Shown: positions 11,668 through 23,119 of the stretch, piece by piece
Layout: each line of letters begins with the position of its first letter
How positions within the stretch are numbered: the stretch's first letter is position 1
NCBI GenBank assembly: GCA_964247055.1
Contig: OZ176050.1
Span: 14,198,001-14,262,000 of the forward strand
Length of the DNA stretch: 64,000 nucleotides
Direction: 5' to 3'
From: Paragordius varius
Lineage: Eukaryota; Nematomorpha
The notes under the pieces: generated by a model
Databases searched by the model: none
What the model saw: only the letters and a program-made list of their open reading frames with translations
Told to the model about the DNA's origin: nothing
Translations under genes and position numbers: made by a program

Positions 11668-12620
11668 CTACCTTAGTGCTCTACACGTAAAGAAAAGTAT
11701 GCGTTTGAGTTTTGTGTTATGGAAAAAGTAATTAAAGCTCCAAAGAATGCCATCTTCCCCAAACGGGTCGCTAGTTAAATCCGGGTTATAACTGTAAATA
11801 TCACAATCGGCCAGTTGGATTTGGGATTCAATCGTGTTCCATAAGTGAGGTTTGAGCGCTTCAAATTTTTGGCCCAAAACACTCAACAAGTTTTCGTTGA
11901 TTAGGTTAATCACAATCTAATATATATATATATATATATAAATATATATTGATTTTTAAATAGCAGGCTCAACGACAGACATCTACATAAGAACTACTTA
12001 AACGGGTAAATTTTAACTGACAAAAACAATAATGATTAATGTACAATTTTTAGGTATTACAATGTGTGATAACAGAAATATAGATAAAGAATTAAAGGTT
12101 ACTTTGATACAAGTTATATTTATAAAGTAAATATATATTATGATTTGTAAGAAATATTTATTTAAAAAACACCAATAAAAATTAAATTACTTGCAATGAT
12201 GGTTCAAAACTAAATTCTTCGCTGTGAGCGTTGCTAAAATCATAATCGGGATAAAATGAGGCATTAAGGGTTGAGATGAGATAAAAGAATGTTTTTTTAT
12301 TGATTGCTGGACAACTATTTAATTTTTGATCACATTCTTCTGTTTCCCTATAAAAAAGGTTAAATGACAATTTTTACAAGGAATTTTTGGGACTGATTGT
12401 AAGAAAACTTTGTGGAGGAGCTAATATATGTAATTCGCAGTCATCGGCGCTTCCCTGAAGCAATTTACATAATTTTTTGTCTACCCCAATCATTTTACAA
12501 GAAAAGGCTTCAATTCTGAAATAAAACAAAACTTTACCTTGTGGACAAATTACATCCTTTGACTTCGCCCGAAAGGGCTGAACTTATTGCCTCAAGGTTT
12601 GGATTTTCAAGTAATTTCAT
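11668..12620 (-). CDS. MAF1: MAF1, repressor of RNA polymerase III
   Basis: MAF1 is a conserved nuclear/cytosolic factor that binds RNA polymerase III and represses tRNA and 5S transcription under stress. Four minus-strand exons can be read: 12620-12538, 12515-12378, 12347-12191 and 11916-11668. All introns are GT-AG and the phases join exactly, giving 208 residues (human about 256; the acidic linker is shorter here). The N-terminus [18 protein letters not shown] and the following IEAFSCKM correspond to the A box. [15 protein letters not shown] and [14 protein letters not shown] (about residues 107-120) form the B box. [19 protein letters not shown] and [14 protein letters not shown] (about 185-198) form the C box. 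Introns 1 and 2 are only 22 and 30 nt; intron 3 is 274 nt. Each small intron has an in-frame TAA or a frame change, so removal is required. A BovB-type LINE ends about 190 bp upstream on the same strand. Confidence 0.96.
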
Positions 12621-12806
12621 TGTTTAGTTTTGGCTAAAAGCTGCAATATGTTTTGCATAATCTGCTAAAATCATCCCAGAAATAATATTTACACTGCCTA
12701 TAAAATGTGAAGGTATATAGGAATAGTTTTTATTGCGCATTAGAATTAATTTTACATATGTTTAAGATTATCATACCTTTAAAATATATTTGAAAAAGCT
12801 TTGTGT
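12621..12806 (-). promoter_or_regulatory. Presumed MAF1 5' region
   Basis: About 190 bp separates the MAF1 start codon from the 3' end of the LINE. It must hold the MAF1 5' UTR and any core promoter, unless transcription starts inside the LINE. I see no clear TATA box or other named element, so this is a positional inference only. Confidence 0.3.
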
Positions 12807-13492
12807 TTTTGTTGTTGTTGCTAAGGTCGATTGCAACAAACTGCAACATTGAAAATATAACTTCTCCATTCGTTGCAAATAAATCTGACGTTTAGTTCGA
12901 ATAATGTTTGGTTGATTTATTTGAGGTAAACTATCCGACGAGTTTTTCTTTTTTTACGAGCACTACTTATTTTTCCCAGCATCAATGACTTTTCAAGTGA
13001 ACTAGATCTCATAATGTGGCCAAAAACGAATAGTTTTTGCCGTATTAGGCTAAAAAATTGACATTTCCGGATTTTTTTAAAATAGTGACGTTAGGAATTT
13101 TATCTGACTATTTTATTTGGAGAAGTTTTCTCCAATCCTATAATGCGAAAAAAATTTATTAGTCGTTCGTAATATTATTTAGCGTCCAGCGCCCCCCCCT
13201 CCCCCATAGATGGAATGTGAGGAAAACAGTTGCCTTGATTCTTCTAATTTTGGTTTTTATTTTGTTCAAAATTTGTTTTATTTGAATGTAACTGCTTTTG
13301 CAATGGGAATTCTTCCTTTTATTTCTGGAGTAAGAATGTTGTCATCGTTTATAATACTGCTCAACAACGCCCAACTATTTTCCGTTTCAATCTGATTACC
13401 GTTGAAGATTATTGAGTCTGTTGTTTGGGCCGGGTTTATTTGTTTTACTTTTGTTGATTTTTAATCCGTTTTTATCGCATCCAATTGTAAAC

Positions 13493-15035
13493 AAGTAAAC
13501 AAGTAAAGGGTGTAGCGTCGGAAGATCGTCGGCCACCTGCCGTCAAGGCAATCCCTACCCACCCGTAATGCATTGAGCTTCAGAGCGGGGAAACACATCA
13601 GAGGTTGGGGTTGACGTTAGTATCTACATACATAAATAAATGCCTTCATGTTAGATGTGTTAATGGGAGTTAGTATAATAAGCTATATATATATATTTTA
13701 AAAGAAATGTTAATATCGCCTGGTTAGGTAGGTAAAAGTAATATTTAAGTTTAAATAACCGTACAAACAGGGTTTGATTACTCCAGAAAGTAATGTCAAA
13801 GGTCTATGTCGGGTCAAATGTAGAGTTAATTTTAAGCTCTTATCTTTGGTGTGGAAGGGGGTCTTCTTTTGCTTCTAAATGAGTGTGGCCTTTAAGGTAG
13901 ACCAATTTTGGAGATCTTAGACATTACAAGCGTCAACGTTACCCCTTCGTGCGACCATGTTTCAGTTGTACCTTCAACTGGGACGCTAACCCGGGATAAG
14001 TGGTCGTTGACCTTGTTCTGAGCTAAGTCTCAACTCCGACCAACAGAGATGTCGGAGATTGGTAACCAGCCCTGCTCAAATATCAGCGGCTCCAACATTG
14101 CTTTCCAGGACGTCGTCCCACAATAATTGGCTAATAGTCTGCTCAGAGTCGCGTCTTGCATGCTTTTTACATTCAGTGGTACATTTTGTTCGTGGGATAT
14201 CTGTGGGAAGCAGTCTATATTCTTAACTAACTGTATAGGTGTTTACCATTAACAGATTTTGTTGTAAATATTACATCAATACTAACTGACTTTAACAGAG
14301 CGTTGTAAAATAAAAATTTATACCTTAATTACATCAATACTGACATTAACAAAGCGTTGTATAATAAAATTTATACCTTAATTACATGCTAACTGACATT
14401 AACAGAGCGTTGTGAAATAAAAATTTATACCTTAATTACATCAATACTGACATTAACAAAGCGTTGTTTAATAAAATTTATACCATAATTACATGAATAC
14501 TAACTGACTTTAACAGAGCGTTGTAAAATAAAAATTTATACCTTAATTACATCAATACTGACATTAACAAAGCGTTGTAAAATAAAAATTTATACCTTAA
14601 TTACATCAATATTAACTGACATTAACAGAGCGTTGTAAAATAAAATTTATACCTTATCCAGCAGTGGGAATTAACATTAAAATACTATGGACTTCGCAAA
14701 AGTATCATTCAATCTGGAGCAAAGTATCCGGCTCAAATAAAAGTTGAATATTGGTAATCAGCCCTCAAATATCAGCGGTTCCGATGTCATCGTCATATAG
14801 CAGGGAAGTTTTGCGTTGGTTTACAACGGGATAGGATTAGTAACTCTGGTGCGTTTCCTCGTTGTCAAGAGCTTAAAAGTGATCGATGCTTTCGGAGTAT
14901 AATCGTAATCGCGTTCATTAGCGCAGCTTCAAGAGCTCAGATATCGGGGTCATTAAGGATTTACGGTCATTGTTCGATTCTAGCCTGGAGAGGATGTTGC
15001 GTCAGCCGGTACCGTATACCAAAAAGTCCCCCTCT
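13493..15035. mobile_element. 1.54-kb insertion with 15-bp target duplication
   Basis: This segment interrupts the LINE reverse transcriptase. It is flanked by perfect direct repeats CATCCAATTGTAAAC (13478-13492 and 15036-15050), and the LINE coding sense resumes on either side. A 15-bp duplication is in the range typical of target-primed retroposition. The insert is richer in G/C than its surroundings. It contains a seven-copy minisatellite, and two diverged copies of a ~40-bp segment (TTGGTAACCAGCCCT.. at about 14055 and TTGGTAATCAGCCCT.. at about 14752) flank that array. No coding domain was recognised, so the family is unknown. It may be a truncated LINE or a large SINE-like unit. Confidence 0.75.
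14270..14655. repeat. Minisatellite, ~55-bp unit, 7 copies
   Basis: The repeated unit reads roughly TTACATCAATACTGACATTA, ACAGAGCGTTGTAAAATAAA, ATTTATACC. Copies of the AACAGAGCGTTGT/AACAAAGCGTTGT core lie near 14294, 14348, 14401, 14455, 14512, 14567 and 14624. The cores mostly alternate between GAG and AAG and between long and short spacers, so a two-unit higher-order repeat is likely. Confidence 0.85.
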
Positions 15036-16990
15036 CATCCAATTGTAAACGATTGCAGAGCTTGCGATGTGTGTCGACACTGTCCGCAAATATAACTGTG
15101 TTATCCGTGTAATAAACGGATGTGAGCAAGTTTCCTCCTACGTTGATGCCATAAGTTTCTGGAATGTTTCTTATTTACATTCAAGATAGGCGTTAAAAAG
15201 AATTGGGGAAAAAACGCATCCTTGGGGTAAGCCGTCTTGCACCTTACATGGGTCAGTTATACCGTGAGGTGTAGGTATTACAGCCGTGGAATTTAAATAA
15301 ATTGAGAATATTACGTTGATTAGATGGGTTGATACTCCAAGTTGTTTTAGGGAAGTTCGTAATTTATTGTGTTGGATGGAATCAAATGCTTTGGAAAAAT
15401 TGACAAAGCACATGTGCAGTTATTTGTTAATTACAATATGTTTCTCTAGTATCCACCTGATATTGCCTTTCATAGCTCGGCATCCTCTTTCTCTAAAACC
15501 AGCCTGAATCGTGGATATCTCGGGGTCAAGAATGGTATTTAGTCAAACATGTATTATTTTTAGGAAAACACCTGGTTAAAGAGCGCTATGGTGCGATTGT
15601 CGCAGAGTTCTCGATTATCTTTTTTACAATATGAATCATAACTGATTTACACCAATCATCAAAAAATGTTTCCATATCAAATATATTTTCTAATAATTTT
15701 TTGAATATATCGATTTTAATATATTTTATTAAGCGCTGTATCTGTGTCCCTCTGATTTCCGATACTAGAGTATTTTATAGCATATTTAACTTCTTCTTTC
15801 ATTATAGATGGGTATTTCTCTTGAGTAGGTTCGATGATTATCTGAGGATTATCTACGTAAGGTTTACTTATGTGAGCCAAAGTTTGTGGTTTTGTGTTTT
15901 TCCGTGGATTGAGTTGTTGTCGTTTCTTACAGGTCCCTTGTAGAAAGATTCTTGCGTGGATTATTCTTTGTATGGGCAAAAAAGATTTCGGTTATTTTTG
16001 GCATCTGTTTCTATCTTTTTGCACAGTTGGTCGTAGGTTTTTCTGCGATCTTAAGACTTTTTGCTGATAATTTTATTTTTTATTTAGTATGAGGCTGCAT
16101 AAATTTGTCGGCTGTATCTCTTCGAATTGTGTGTATCGCGTTTCAAAAGGAATTTAAATTGTGATAGTTTTCGGAATTTAGATCACACTCGAAACGATTT
16201 GATAAAGCGGTGCTAAACTTGTCGTCGATTGCGAAATTTAATCTTGTTCTGGTGAGTTTAGATATTTTGGGAAGTTGTAATTTAATGCAAAGGTAAGATC
16301 AATTATGGTCGCTATAGCAACCCGTTTCCGGCAGGCATTTAACATTTTGAAATGAACATATATATTAAACATACCTAATATGAAGTCGATTTGGTTACGA
16401 TATCTCTAACACGGAAAACGCCATGCGTATAAACGTCATTTAGGTTGTTTAAAAAAATGTTTGAGACGAAGAAACCATGGTTAGCACAGAATTCGTCTAT
16501 TTCTTCCGTTTTTTATGCCCAAGCTCATGCCACCCAGGATAGGAAGTGTTTTGTCTTCTCCTATGATGGAATTAAAGTCTCCTAAGATAAATATGATATC
16601 TTTTGATATTTCAAGTCGCCAAGTCGAGATCACTGTAAAATTTTTCACAGACGTCATCGCTGAAAGTGGAGGTAGTGGCGTAAATTTGGAAGAATGGGTT
16701 GAGGGTTTGTTTGTATGCGGATTGCATTCATACGTTCATTAATTGGATTAATGTCAGATAAATTAGCAAGCTTTTTATTCATTATTATACCGACACCGTT
16801 GTATTTTAACGAGTTATGGCTAGAGTAATACATCATGTGATTGTCAAATTCTAAAGTTTCGGTAGAGGGAATGTGTGATCCTGAAATCCCGAGTATGTCA
16901 ATTTTATGCTTGGTTTCGTTTACTGCTAAATCTAATTTATTATTGTAATGAACACCCCGTAGGTTCCACGTCTATACGGAGGCTAAGATT

Positions 16991-17358
16991 ACGCGATTCG
17001 AATATTTTATGTGCGTAGAATGCGATAATGCGATGAAAGTTGAGAATATGTAAGGAAAATAATATAAATATGTCTAGAATGTTCGGAAAAGGTATAAAAT
17101 CAATGTTTTTGGTAAAAGAGATAGATAAGAGTAGGGTAGGTATACTATACCTTTCCCTCTTGATTAAAAATTGTTATTAAAATTTATATAAATGAGAGAG
17201 GTCATGGTTAACAACCTATTTCGCCATAAAACTTCGTGTATTTTCAACTTCGCTGGATCTTAGGTTTTCTGTGTTTTAATTTCAATAAAGCGGATATCAT
17301 TTATATGACCTATTAAGAGCATTAAATGGGAGAAATCATATCATGTTAAAAATGCTTA
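16991..17358. other. LINE 5' side and spacer
   Basis: This is sequence upstream of the LINE endonuclease. It may include LINE 5' UTR, but no boundary, promoter or target duplication could be fixed. Confidence 0.3.
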
Positions 17359-17802
17359 TCTATATATTTATAAAAATAGAAAGTGGTGGCTTTGTGATCT
17401 GTTTCTGGAAAACCGGTAGACCCATTCAATCCAAACATCGAAAAAATAAAATCATTAATGAATGCCCGACAATAGCTTGGCCCTTTTTTTAAATAGGCCC
17501 CCAGTTCGGGCCCACCCCGTGTGAAAAACAAGTTTTTTTTGAAACACAATTCCACAAAAATCGTGTCTTTGAGAGGAGAACGTGTTGGACCATTCGATTT
17601 CAAATAGGATTTTTGTTTACTTATTTTTGATTGCACCGAACATAGTCGATTCGTTTTTTTTTAATTTAGGCCCTCTTTTTACCCGCTCCCCCCGTAATAT
17701 GCCATTTTTTTCAAAAAAAACAAAATCTACAAATCTATTTTCCCCCAAGTAAACAACATAAGGATTTCCTAGGGCTGCGTAGCGGCACGAGATTTACGCT
17801 AG
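17359..17802 (+). mobile_element. Complete nonautonomous Helitron, 444 bp
   Basis: The 5' end is TCTATATATTTATAAAAAT at 17359. The 3' end is CTAG at 17799-17802, preceded by a hairpin (GCTGC-GTA-GCGGC, one mismatch) about 11 nt upstream. It is flanked by A (17358) and T (17803), the Helitron target. Just inside the 5' end lies the short inverted motif around CCGG. The interior has the family block ending ACCCGCTCCCCCCGTAATAT. No gene is present. This is one of the cleanest copies for defining the family termini. Confidence 0.85.
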
Positions 17803-18927
17803 TATTATGATAAACAAATTCATGGTGCAAGCGATTAAGAGGATTAGGCAATCTCTCCATTTGAAAATGCCTCTATTATCCTAAGCCAATTTGGTGCCGT
17901 CTAAATGCCTCATTTTAAGTATCAATTGCATCATAGAGTATAATTTAAAAAAAAGTGACAAATTTATTTTTAGTTTTGGGCTTCATATATATTATTGGGA
18001 TAAAATTAACTGGTTTCCAAAATAAATGCATAAATACCGCCATTAAAGAGAATAATTTAGAAAAATTGCACACTCTATGTAAAATTTTAATTTCCACCAA
18101 AATTTAGATGAACCGTATTTTTTTGTATATTTGAGCATGGTGAAGCGTTAAACACTATGCACTTTTTCTAGATAAAAATCACGATAAACATATCAATAAC
18201 CTTTTAAACAGAGATCCGTGTCGTTATAACAGTTGATTAAATTTTATAGTGTGTGAGATGACATTTTTGAGTAATTTTTTGCCCCCAAGCTTAAAGTTGT
18301 AAAAAAACAGCTAAAGGTTGTTTTGGTTTAAACTTAAATATCGAAACCCTCTTCCCATGTATTGTATAAATAAAATTTTTTACAGTTTATAGGGTTTTTA
18401 ATTTAGATAGCTACAACATTATTACAATGACAGCTGATATTAAAACAAATAGATCATTAGTATTTTCAATTATAAACAATATGTCTGTCAAGAGGGAGAT
18501 TATAATATTACATATTTTTATTTTTTTATATCATCTACCTAAAAGGTTAAGGAAGACATATTTTTAAAATTAAAAAATATATTTTAAGATTAAAAATTAA
18601 ATGGGCCTGAAATATATCCTAGAAGGGCATGAAGTATATGTTATTTAGGCAATTAGCTTTTTAAAAAATTTATATATGCGCAAATCAGCCATTTCTTTAT
18701 AAATTACCAGAAATTGTTACTTTCTTAAATTAACCAAAAACCAGCAGGATTTATTTATTTCTTCCTTTTGTGCCTTATGTATTATATTTAAACAAATGTA
18801 TTTTTTAACTAATAGAAAATTTATATATGACTAAAGCCCATTATACTACTTATTTGCTGTCAAAATGTATATATGTATATATGCACACATGTGTAACACT
18901 TGATTACCTTTTAAGGTAGTTTTTTTC
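17803..18927. other. AT-rich intergenic stretch
   Basis: No exon or recognised repeat was found. The sequence is A/T-rich and without long open frames. Confidence 0.4.
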
Positions 18928-18935
18928 CTCTAGAG

Positions 18936-21289
18936 CTGAGCTTCTTAAACTATGGGTCGTCGCGAGTGATAAAATTAAAATTTAACAAAAAATGTTTTCT
19001 AACTTTTGAAATCTATATATTTATAAAAATAGAAAATGCGGCTTTGTGATCTGTTTCCAGAAAACCGGTACACTCATTCAAATCCAAATGTCGAAAAAAT
19101 ATATTCAATAATGAATACCCCAACAATATCGCCCTTTTTTAAATTAGGCCCCCAGTTGGGCCCACCCCGTGTAAAAAACGTTTTTTTTGAAAACAAGTTC
19201 ACAAAAATCGTATCTTGAGACAATTTTCTGGAAAACGTGTTGGACCATTCAATTTCAAATATAATTTTTTTACTTATTATCGATTTTGCCGAACATAATC
19301 TGCTCGCTTTTTTAATTTAAGCCCTTTTTTACCCGCTCCCCCCGTAAAATGCCATTTTTTCAAAAAAAATTAAGTCCACAAAAATAATTTTTTGAATCTA
19401 TTTTTAACCCAAGATATGAGACCCTAAAAATTCATGAAGGATTCCAGGTGTTCCCTGTTAAAAAGCAAATATTTTAGTCGAGTGTTTTTTATATTGGCTG
19501 TTGTGTAAGGTGATACTCGCTAAAAACAGTCTCGTCATTTGGAAATAACGTGTCTTTGGGGCTAAATTTCAGAAAACCTATCAGGCTATATAAGTTCAAT
19601 AGGTGCTTAAAATTACCCATAACAAGGCAAAAATTTAGGTCGTACGATTTTTTTAAATTAGCCGTTAATTAGGCCCTTTACGCCTAAAAAATACGCCACT
19701 ATAGAATGTTATTTCTAGGCATTTTTCCCAAAAATAATGAGAGAATATGGAATTCATAATGATTCCAAGTATTCTCTGTAAAAAGGCAAAAATTTCAATC
19801 AAGCGCTGTATTTATAACAGCCTTTGGGTAAGGAGCTAAGCGCAAAACTGCGCCATCATATGGATATTGGGTTGTTAGTTAATTTTCAGATAACTTATCA
19901 GGCTATACAAGTTTCATAAGGGCCTTAAATATTACCCGTAAAAAGGCAAAAATTTAGGTCTAGCGGTTTTTTTAATTAGCCCTTTAGGCCCTTTACGCCC
20001 TAAAAATGCGCTATCATTAAACTGTTAGTTAGTTTTGAAGCCATTCTTCCAAAAACTATTAGGAACATATAGATTCAATTATGATTCCAGGTATTTCCCT
20101 ATAAAGGCAAAAATTTTTAAGGAACGTCTTTTATATTGGCTTCTGGGTAGGGAGTTACCCGCCTACAACTGCGCCACCATATCGATACAGCGTGACTTTG
20201 GAGGCAAATTTTAAAAAACTCATCAGGCCATATGAATTTAATAAGGGATTGAAATATTACCCGTAAAAAGGCAAACATTTAAGTAGGGTTTTATTAAATT
20301 AGCCTTTCATTAGGCCCTTGGCCTAATGCGCCATCATAGAATAACTTTTTGGTTTTGGCATTTCCGAAAATCCCACGAAAGTATATGGAATCAATCATAA
20401 TTCCAGGTATTACCCGAATTAAGGCAAAAATTTTAATTGAGCGTTTTTTGTTTCGCCCATGGTTAAGAGGCTACCCGCGTAAAACTACGTCACCATATCG
20501 ATACAGCTTGCCTTTGGAGCCAAATTTCAGAAAACCTATGAGTCTAATAGGAACATATGGATTCCATGATAATTCCAGATATTCCCCATATAAGGGCAAA
20601 AATTTTAACCAATGCTTCTTTATACCTGCTTTGGGTTAGGAACTACCCGCCAAAAACTGCGCCACTATATATAAATTGCTTTGTTTTGGAGCTATTTTAC
20701 AGAAAATTTATGAAGCCATATGAGCTCATTAAAAGCTTATATTATCCGTAAGGTAAAAAAAATCAGGTGTTTTTTTACTAGCCTTTAATTTGGGGCCTTT
20801 ATGCCCTAAAATAACGCCATCATAATGATAATTTAGTGTTGCGGTATTTTTTCGAATAATTCAAGAGACGATAAAGATGATTCCAAATATTTCCCCTATA
20901 AAGCAAAGAATTTAACGCTTTTTCCATAAGGTCTATGGGTAGGGGTCTACCAGTTTAAAACTGAGACGCCATACAAAAATGGCCTGGTTTTGGTGTTAAA
21001 AAATTAAAAAGCCATACGAGTTCAGTTTAACACGTTTCTGGGGAATTTGTATAAATCATTCTTTCCTTTAAGACCATCGATCATTATAATATCCTGTATA
21101 AATATACTATGAATCAGAAGATGTTATAGAAATTTATAAAAAAATGTAGATTTATTTTTGTCAACTTCTTAAAACCGAAATAATGCCGATAAATATTATC
21201 AACAAATTTTCTAAGAGTTTTTATTGTTGGTGTCGTTAAGAAACTCGCTATAATTGGGGTCGGGAATTACAAAAGTTTAACAAGCCCTG
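18936..21289. mobile_element. hAT element shell with perfect 8-bp TSD
   Basis: Perfect direct repeats CTCTAGAG flank the element (18928-18935 and 21290-21297) and fit the hAT target preference nTCTAGAn. The ends are inverted: CTGAGCTTCTTAAAC on the left, and on the right GTTTAACAAGCCCTG, whose complement is CAGGGCTTGTTAAAC. Most of the interior is a Helitron that starts at 19012. The remaining ~300 bp carries no transposase, so this was a small nonautonomous hAT. Confidence 0.85.
19012..21045 (+). mobile_element. Helitron with ~320-bp internal repeats, inside hAT
   Basis: The element starts ATCTATATATTTATAAAAA, with TC at 19012-19013 after A. The interior holds five to six tandem modules. 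The 'ATTCCAGGT' landmark recurs near 19442, 19762, 20084 and 20400, giving a period of about 320 bp. Between landmarks the same order recurs: TTTTTGCC, CTACCCGCC, CGCCATCATATCGATA, TATCAGGC, ATTACCCGTAAAAAGGC. No CTAG hairpin terminus is found, so the right end is truncated or diverged and the limit is approximate. The last module matches the minus-strand segment at 44110-44405. Confidence 0.7.
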
Positions 21290-21297
21290 CTCTAGAG

Positions 21298-22185
21298 TGA
21301 TTTCGATCAGTAAGTTTTGATAATTTTAATAGTAATTAAAATTTACGTTCCGATGTATTAGCGTATATTTCCAAAAAATCTAAGAAATATATTGTACAAA
21401 ATTCGCTTAAATACCATAATTATTTTCAGTATTTTTCAATTAATCTTTAAAAAACTTTCATATTATAAAAAAAAATTATTAAAATTTTAAACATTAATTT
21501 AATCAATTTAGATTTAATATAAATAAATCTTCTTAGAGCACAGACTAGATAAGTCACAATACTATTATAATTTATGAGTTGTATTAAAAAAATCATTCAT
21601 AAATTTATCCCCAAATTTTCCGTCAACACACAGACAATCGAACCCATTCATGATAGAATAATTTAATCATTTACAAAAAATTGAATAATGTCCAAAAAGG
21701 CTGAATAATACACATTAATGGATTAATTTCATTGATATTTTAGGTTATTTTAGATATGACCCTAAGTTTAAATACCTGAAAAATGAGTGTATCTTTTGGA
21801 AATTTAATGTTTAATATCTCATAATATTTATTTAACGGGCGCATTTTCATTAACGTATAAAATATCTTTATAACGGATTAACAAATAAAGACGATTATTT
21901 GTAAAGTTAATAAATACAAAGAGTTCTCCAAAATAAATAAATAATATGACGTTATCTTATTTATTTGCTATTACGTTTCGTTTGAATTACGCCATTTAAA
22001 GCTATCCAAATTCGATAAGGGGTATTTACAATGGTTTTTCTAGATAACATATTGTGTACCATATAAATTATATTTTATTTGTCATTTGTTAAAGCAGTAA
22101 GTAAATATACAAATTTTTAACTAATTGACACATTTCTTTAGAGAAATATCTTACTAAAATATACCAATTTATGACTTGTTGAATC
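21298..22185. other. AT-rich intergenic stretch
   Basis: No coding or repeat structure was recognised. Confidence 0.4.
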
Positions 22186-22366
22186 CAGTAATACTTAAAC
22201 CGCGGCCCACAGGCCCCAAGTGATCGTAAAAGTACTTTTTCTTTTTCATGGCCCTGAGGTTCTTATTTAGAGTTTAAGTATAGCTATAAAAATTTTATCG
22301 ATATTATGCTTGAGACAAAGAAAATATTTTTTTTGGCTTTTCGAAAAAAAGTTATGAGTACCACTG
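22186..22366. mobile_element. 181-bp hAT MITE
   Basis: The left end is CAGTAATACTTAAACCGCGG followed by CCCACAGGCC. The right end is ATGAGTACCACTG, whose complement is CAGTGGTACTCAT. Both match the ends of the hAT at 3715-5858, of which this appears to be an internal deletion derivative. No target duplication is clear. Confidence 0.7.
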
Positions 22367-23110
22367 GGTATATAACTATAATTAGTTAGCGGGAAATTCT
22401 TATCGAAAAATTTATTTTTAAAATAGTATGTTCATTCTCCTGTTTACATCATAAACATTTAAAGCATATCATATCATTATAGTTTTTACCTGAAATTTTC
22501 ATTTTATTTGCCTCATTATTAACAGTAAATACATGATAAAAATACTTTATTTCTATGAAACATTGTAAATAAAAAAACAACTTATTTTATAAACAAATAA
22601 ATAACAAAAAAATGTTTGAGATATTTTAGTAAAAATAATAAGATTTTTCATAATAAAAAATATATGTATTTTATACCTTTTGTTGATTACCTTTCGCCTT
22701 AGAACAAAAATAATGTGTAATTTTTCTGTAAACAAAGAAGTTACCTGTTTTAACGAGAAAAATAACATAGAAAAATATACCTTTTACATTTTATATATTT
22801 TAATGGCGTATATGAGGGAGAGAGAAACGCCATATTAGTATTTTATTTTACGTATTCTCGTGTACTGTAAAATTAAATAATTTTAGTTATCAAAATTTTC
22901 AAAATTTCTTATCCCTAAAAACGTCTTCAAATATACGATTATAATATATCATAACATATTACTCATACTCCTTCAGTTTATTTCGCATAAAACTATTTTT
23001 TTTAAATAATTCGCGTTAAAATGATTCAAAACATGGATAACTGTGAAAAAATAAAAATACAGATTGGGTTATACGAAGAATTACCAGGGTTCGTTTATCA
23101 CTGACGCCGA
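22367..23110. other. AT-rich region upstream of the claudin-like gene
   Basis: No exon or recognised repeat was found. It contains scattered A/T runs only. Confidence 0.35.
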
Positions 23111-23111
23111 G

Positions 23112-23119
23112 CCCTATAT
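23112..23119 (+). promoter_or_regulatory. Possible TATA box
   Basis: The sequence CCTATATAG stands in a locally G/C-richer context about 95 bp before the claudin-like start codon, with a possible initiator (ATCATCGAC) 12-25 nt downstream. Position and sequence fit a TATA promoter, but TATA-like strings are common in this AT-rich DNA. Confidence 0.35.

Larger units (their letters stand above)
12807..16990 (-). mobile_element. RTE/BovB-type LINE, decayed and interrupted
   Basis: Endonuclease: TWNLRGVHYNNKL at about 16970, DILGISGSHIPST, YNGVGIIMNKKL, then FILGDFNSIIG near 16600 (the EEP catalytic block). Reverse transcriptase: AGFRERGCRAMKGNIRWILE, FVNFSKAFDSIQHNKL, GLPQGCVFSPILFNAYL, and YYTDNTVIFADS near 15110, where the usual YADD is degraded. 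After the 13493-15035 insertion the frame resumes with CDKNGLKINKSKTN and EIKGRIPIAKAV. The C-terminus has FGHIMRSSSLEKSLMLGKI (about 13030-12960), closely like BovB. The 3' end carries a short (CAA)n tail near 12807-12820. Several stops and frameshifts make it dead. The clade call rests on remembered BovB motifs. Confidence 0.88.

Noticed and set aside
13478-13492. Chance repeat rather than target duplication
   Set aside because: The 15-bp match is perfect at both edges, and the LINE protein pattern continues across the two sides, so a target duplication is kept.
17346-17636. 96-codon minus-strand open frame
   Set aside because: It lies wholly within a noncoding Helitron; similar frames recur at 19036, 30013, 35287, 38437 and 52829 because the same repeat is read.
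20349-20751. Open frames of 96 and 64 codons
   Set aside because: They are translations of the ~320-bp Helitron modules; the repeated peptide pattern follows the DNA repeat rather than a protein family.
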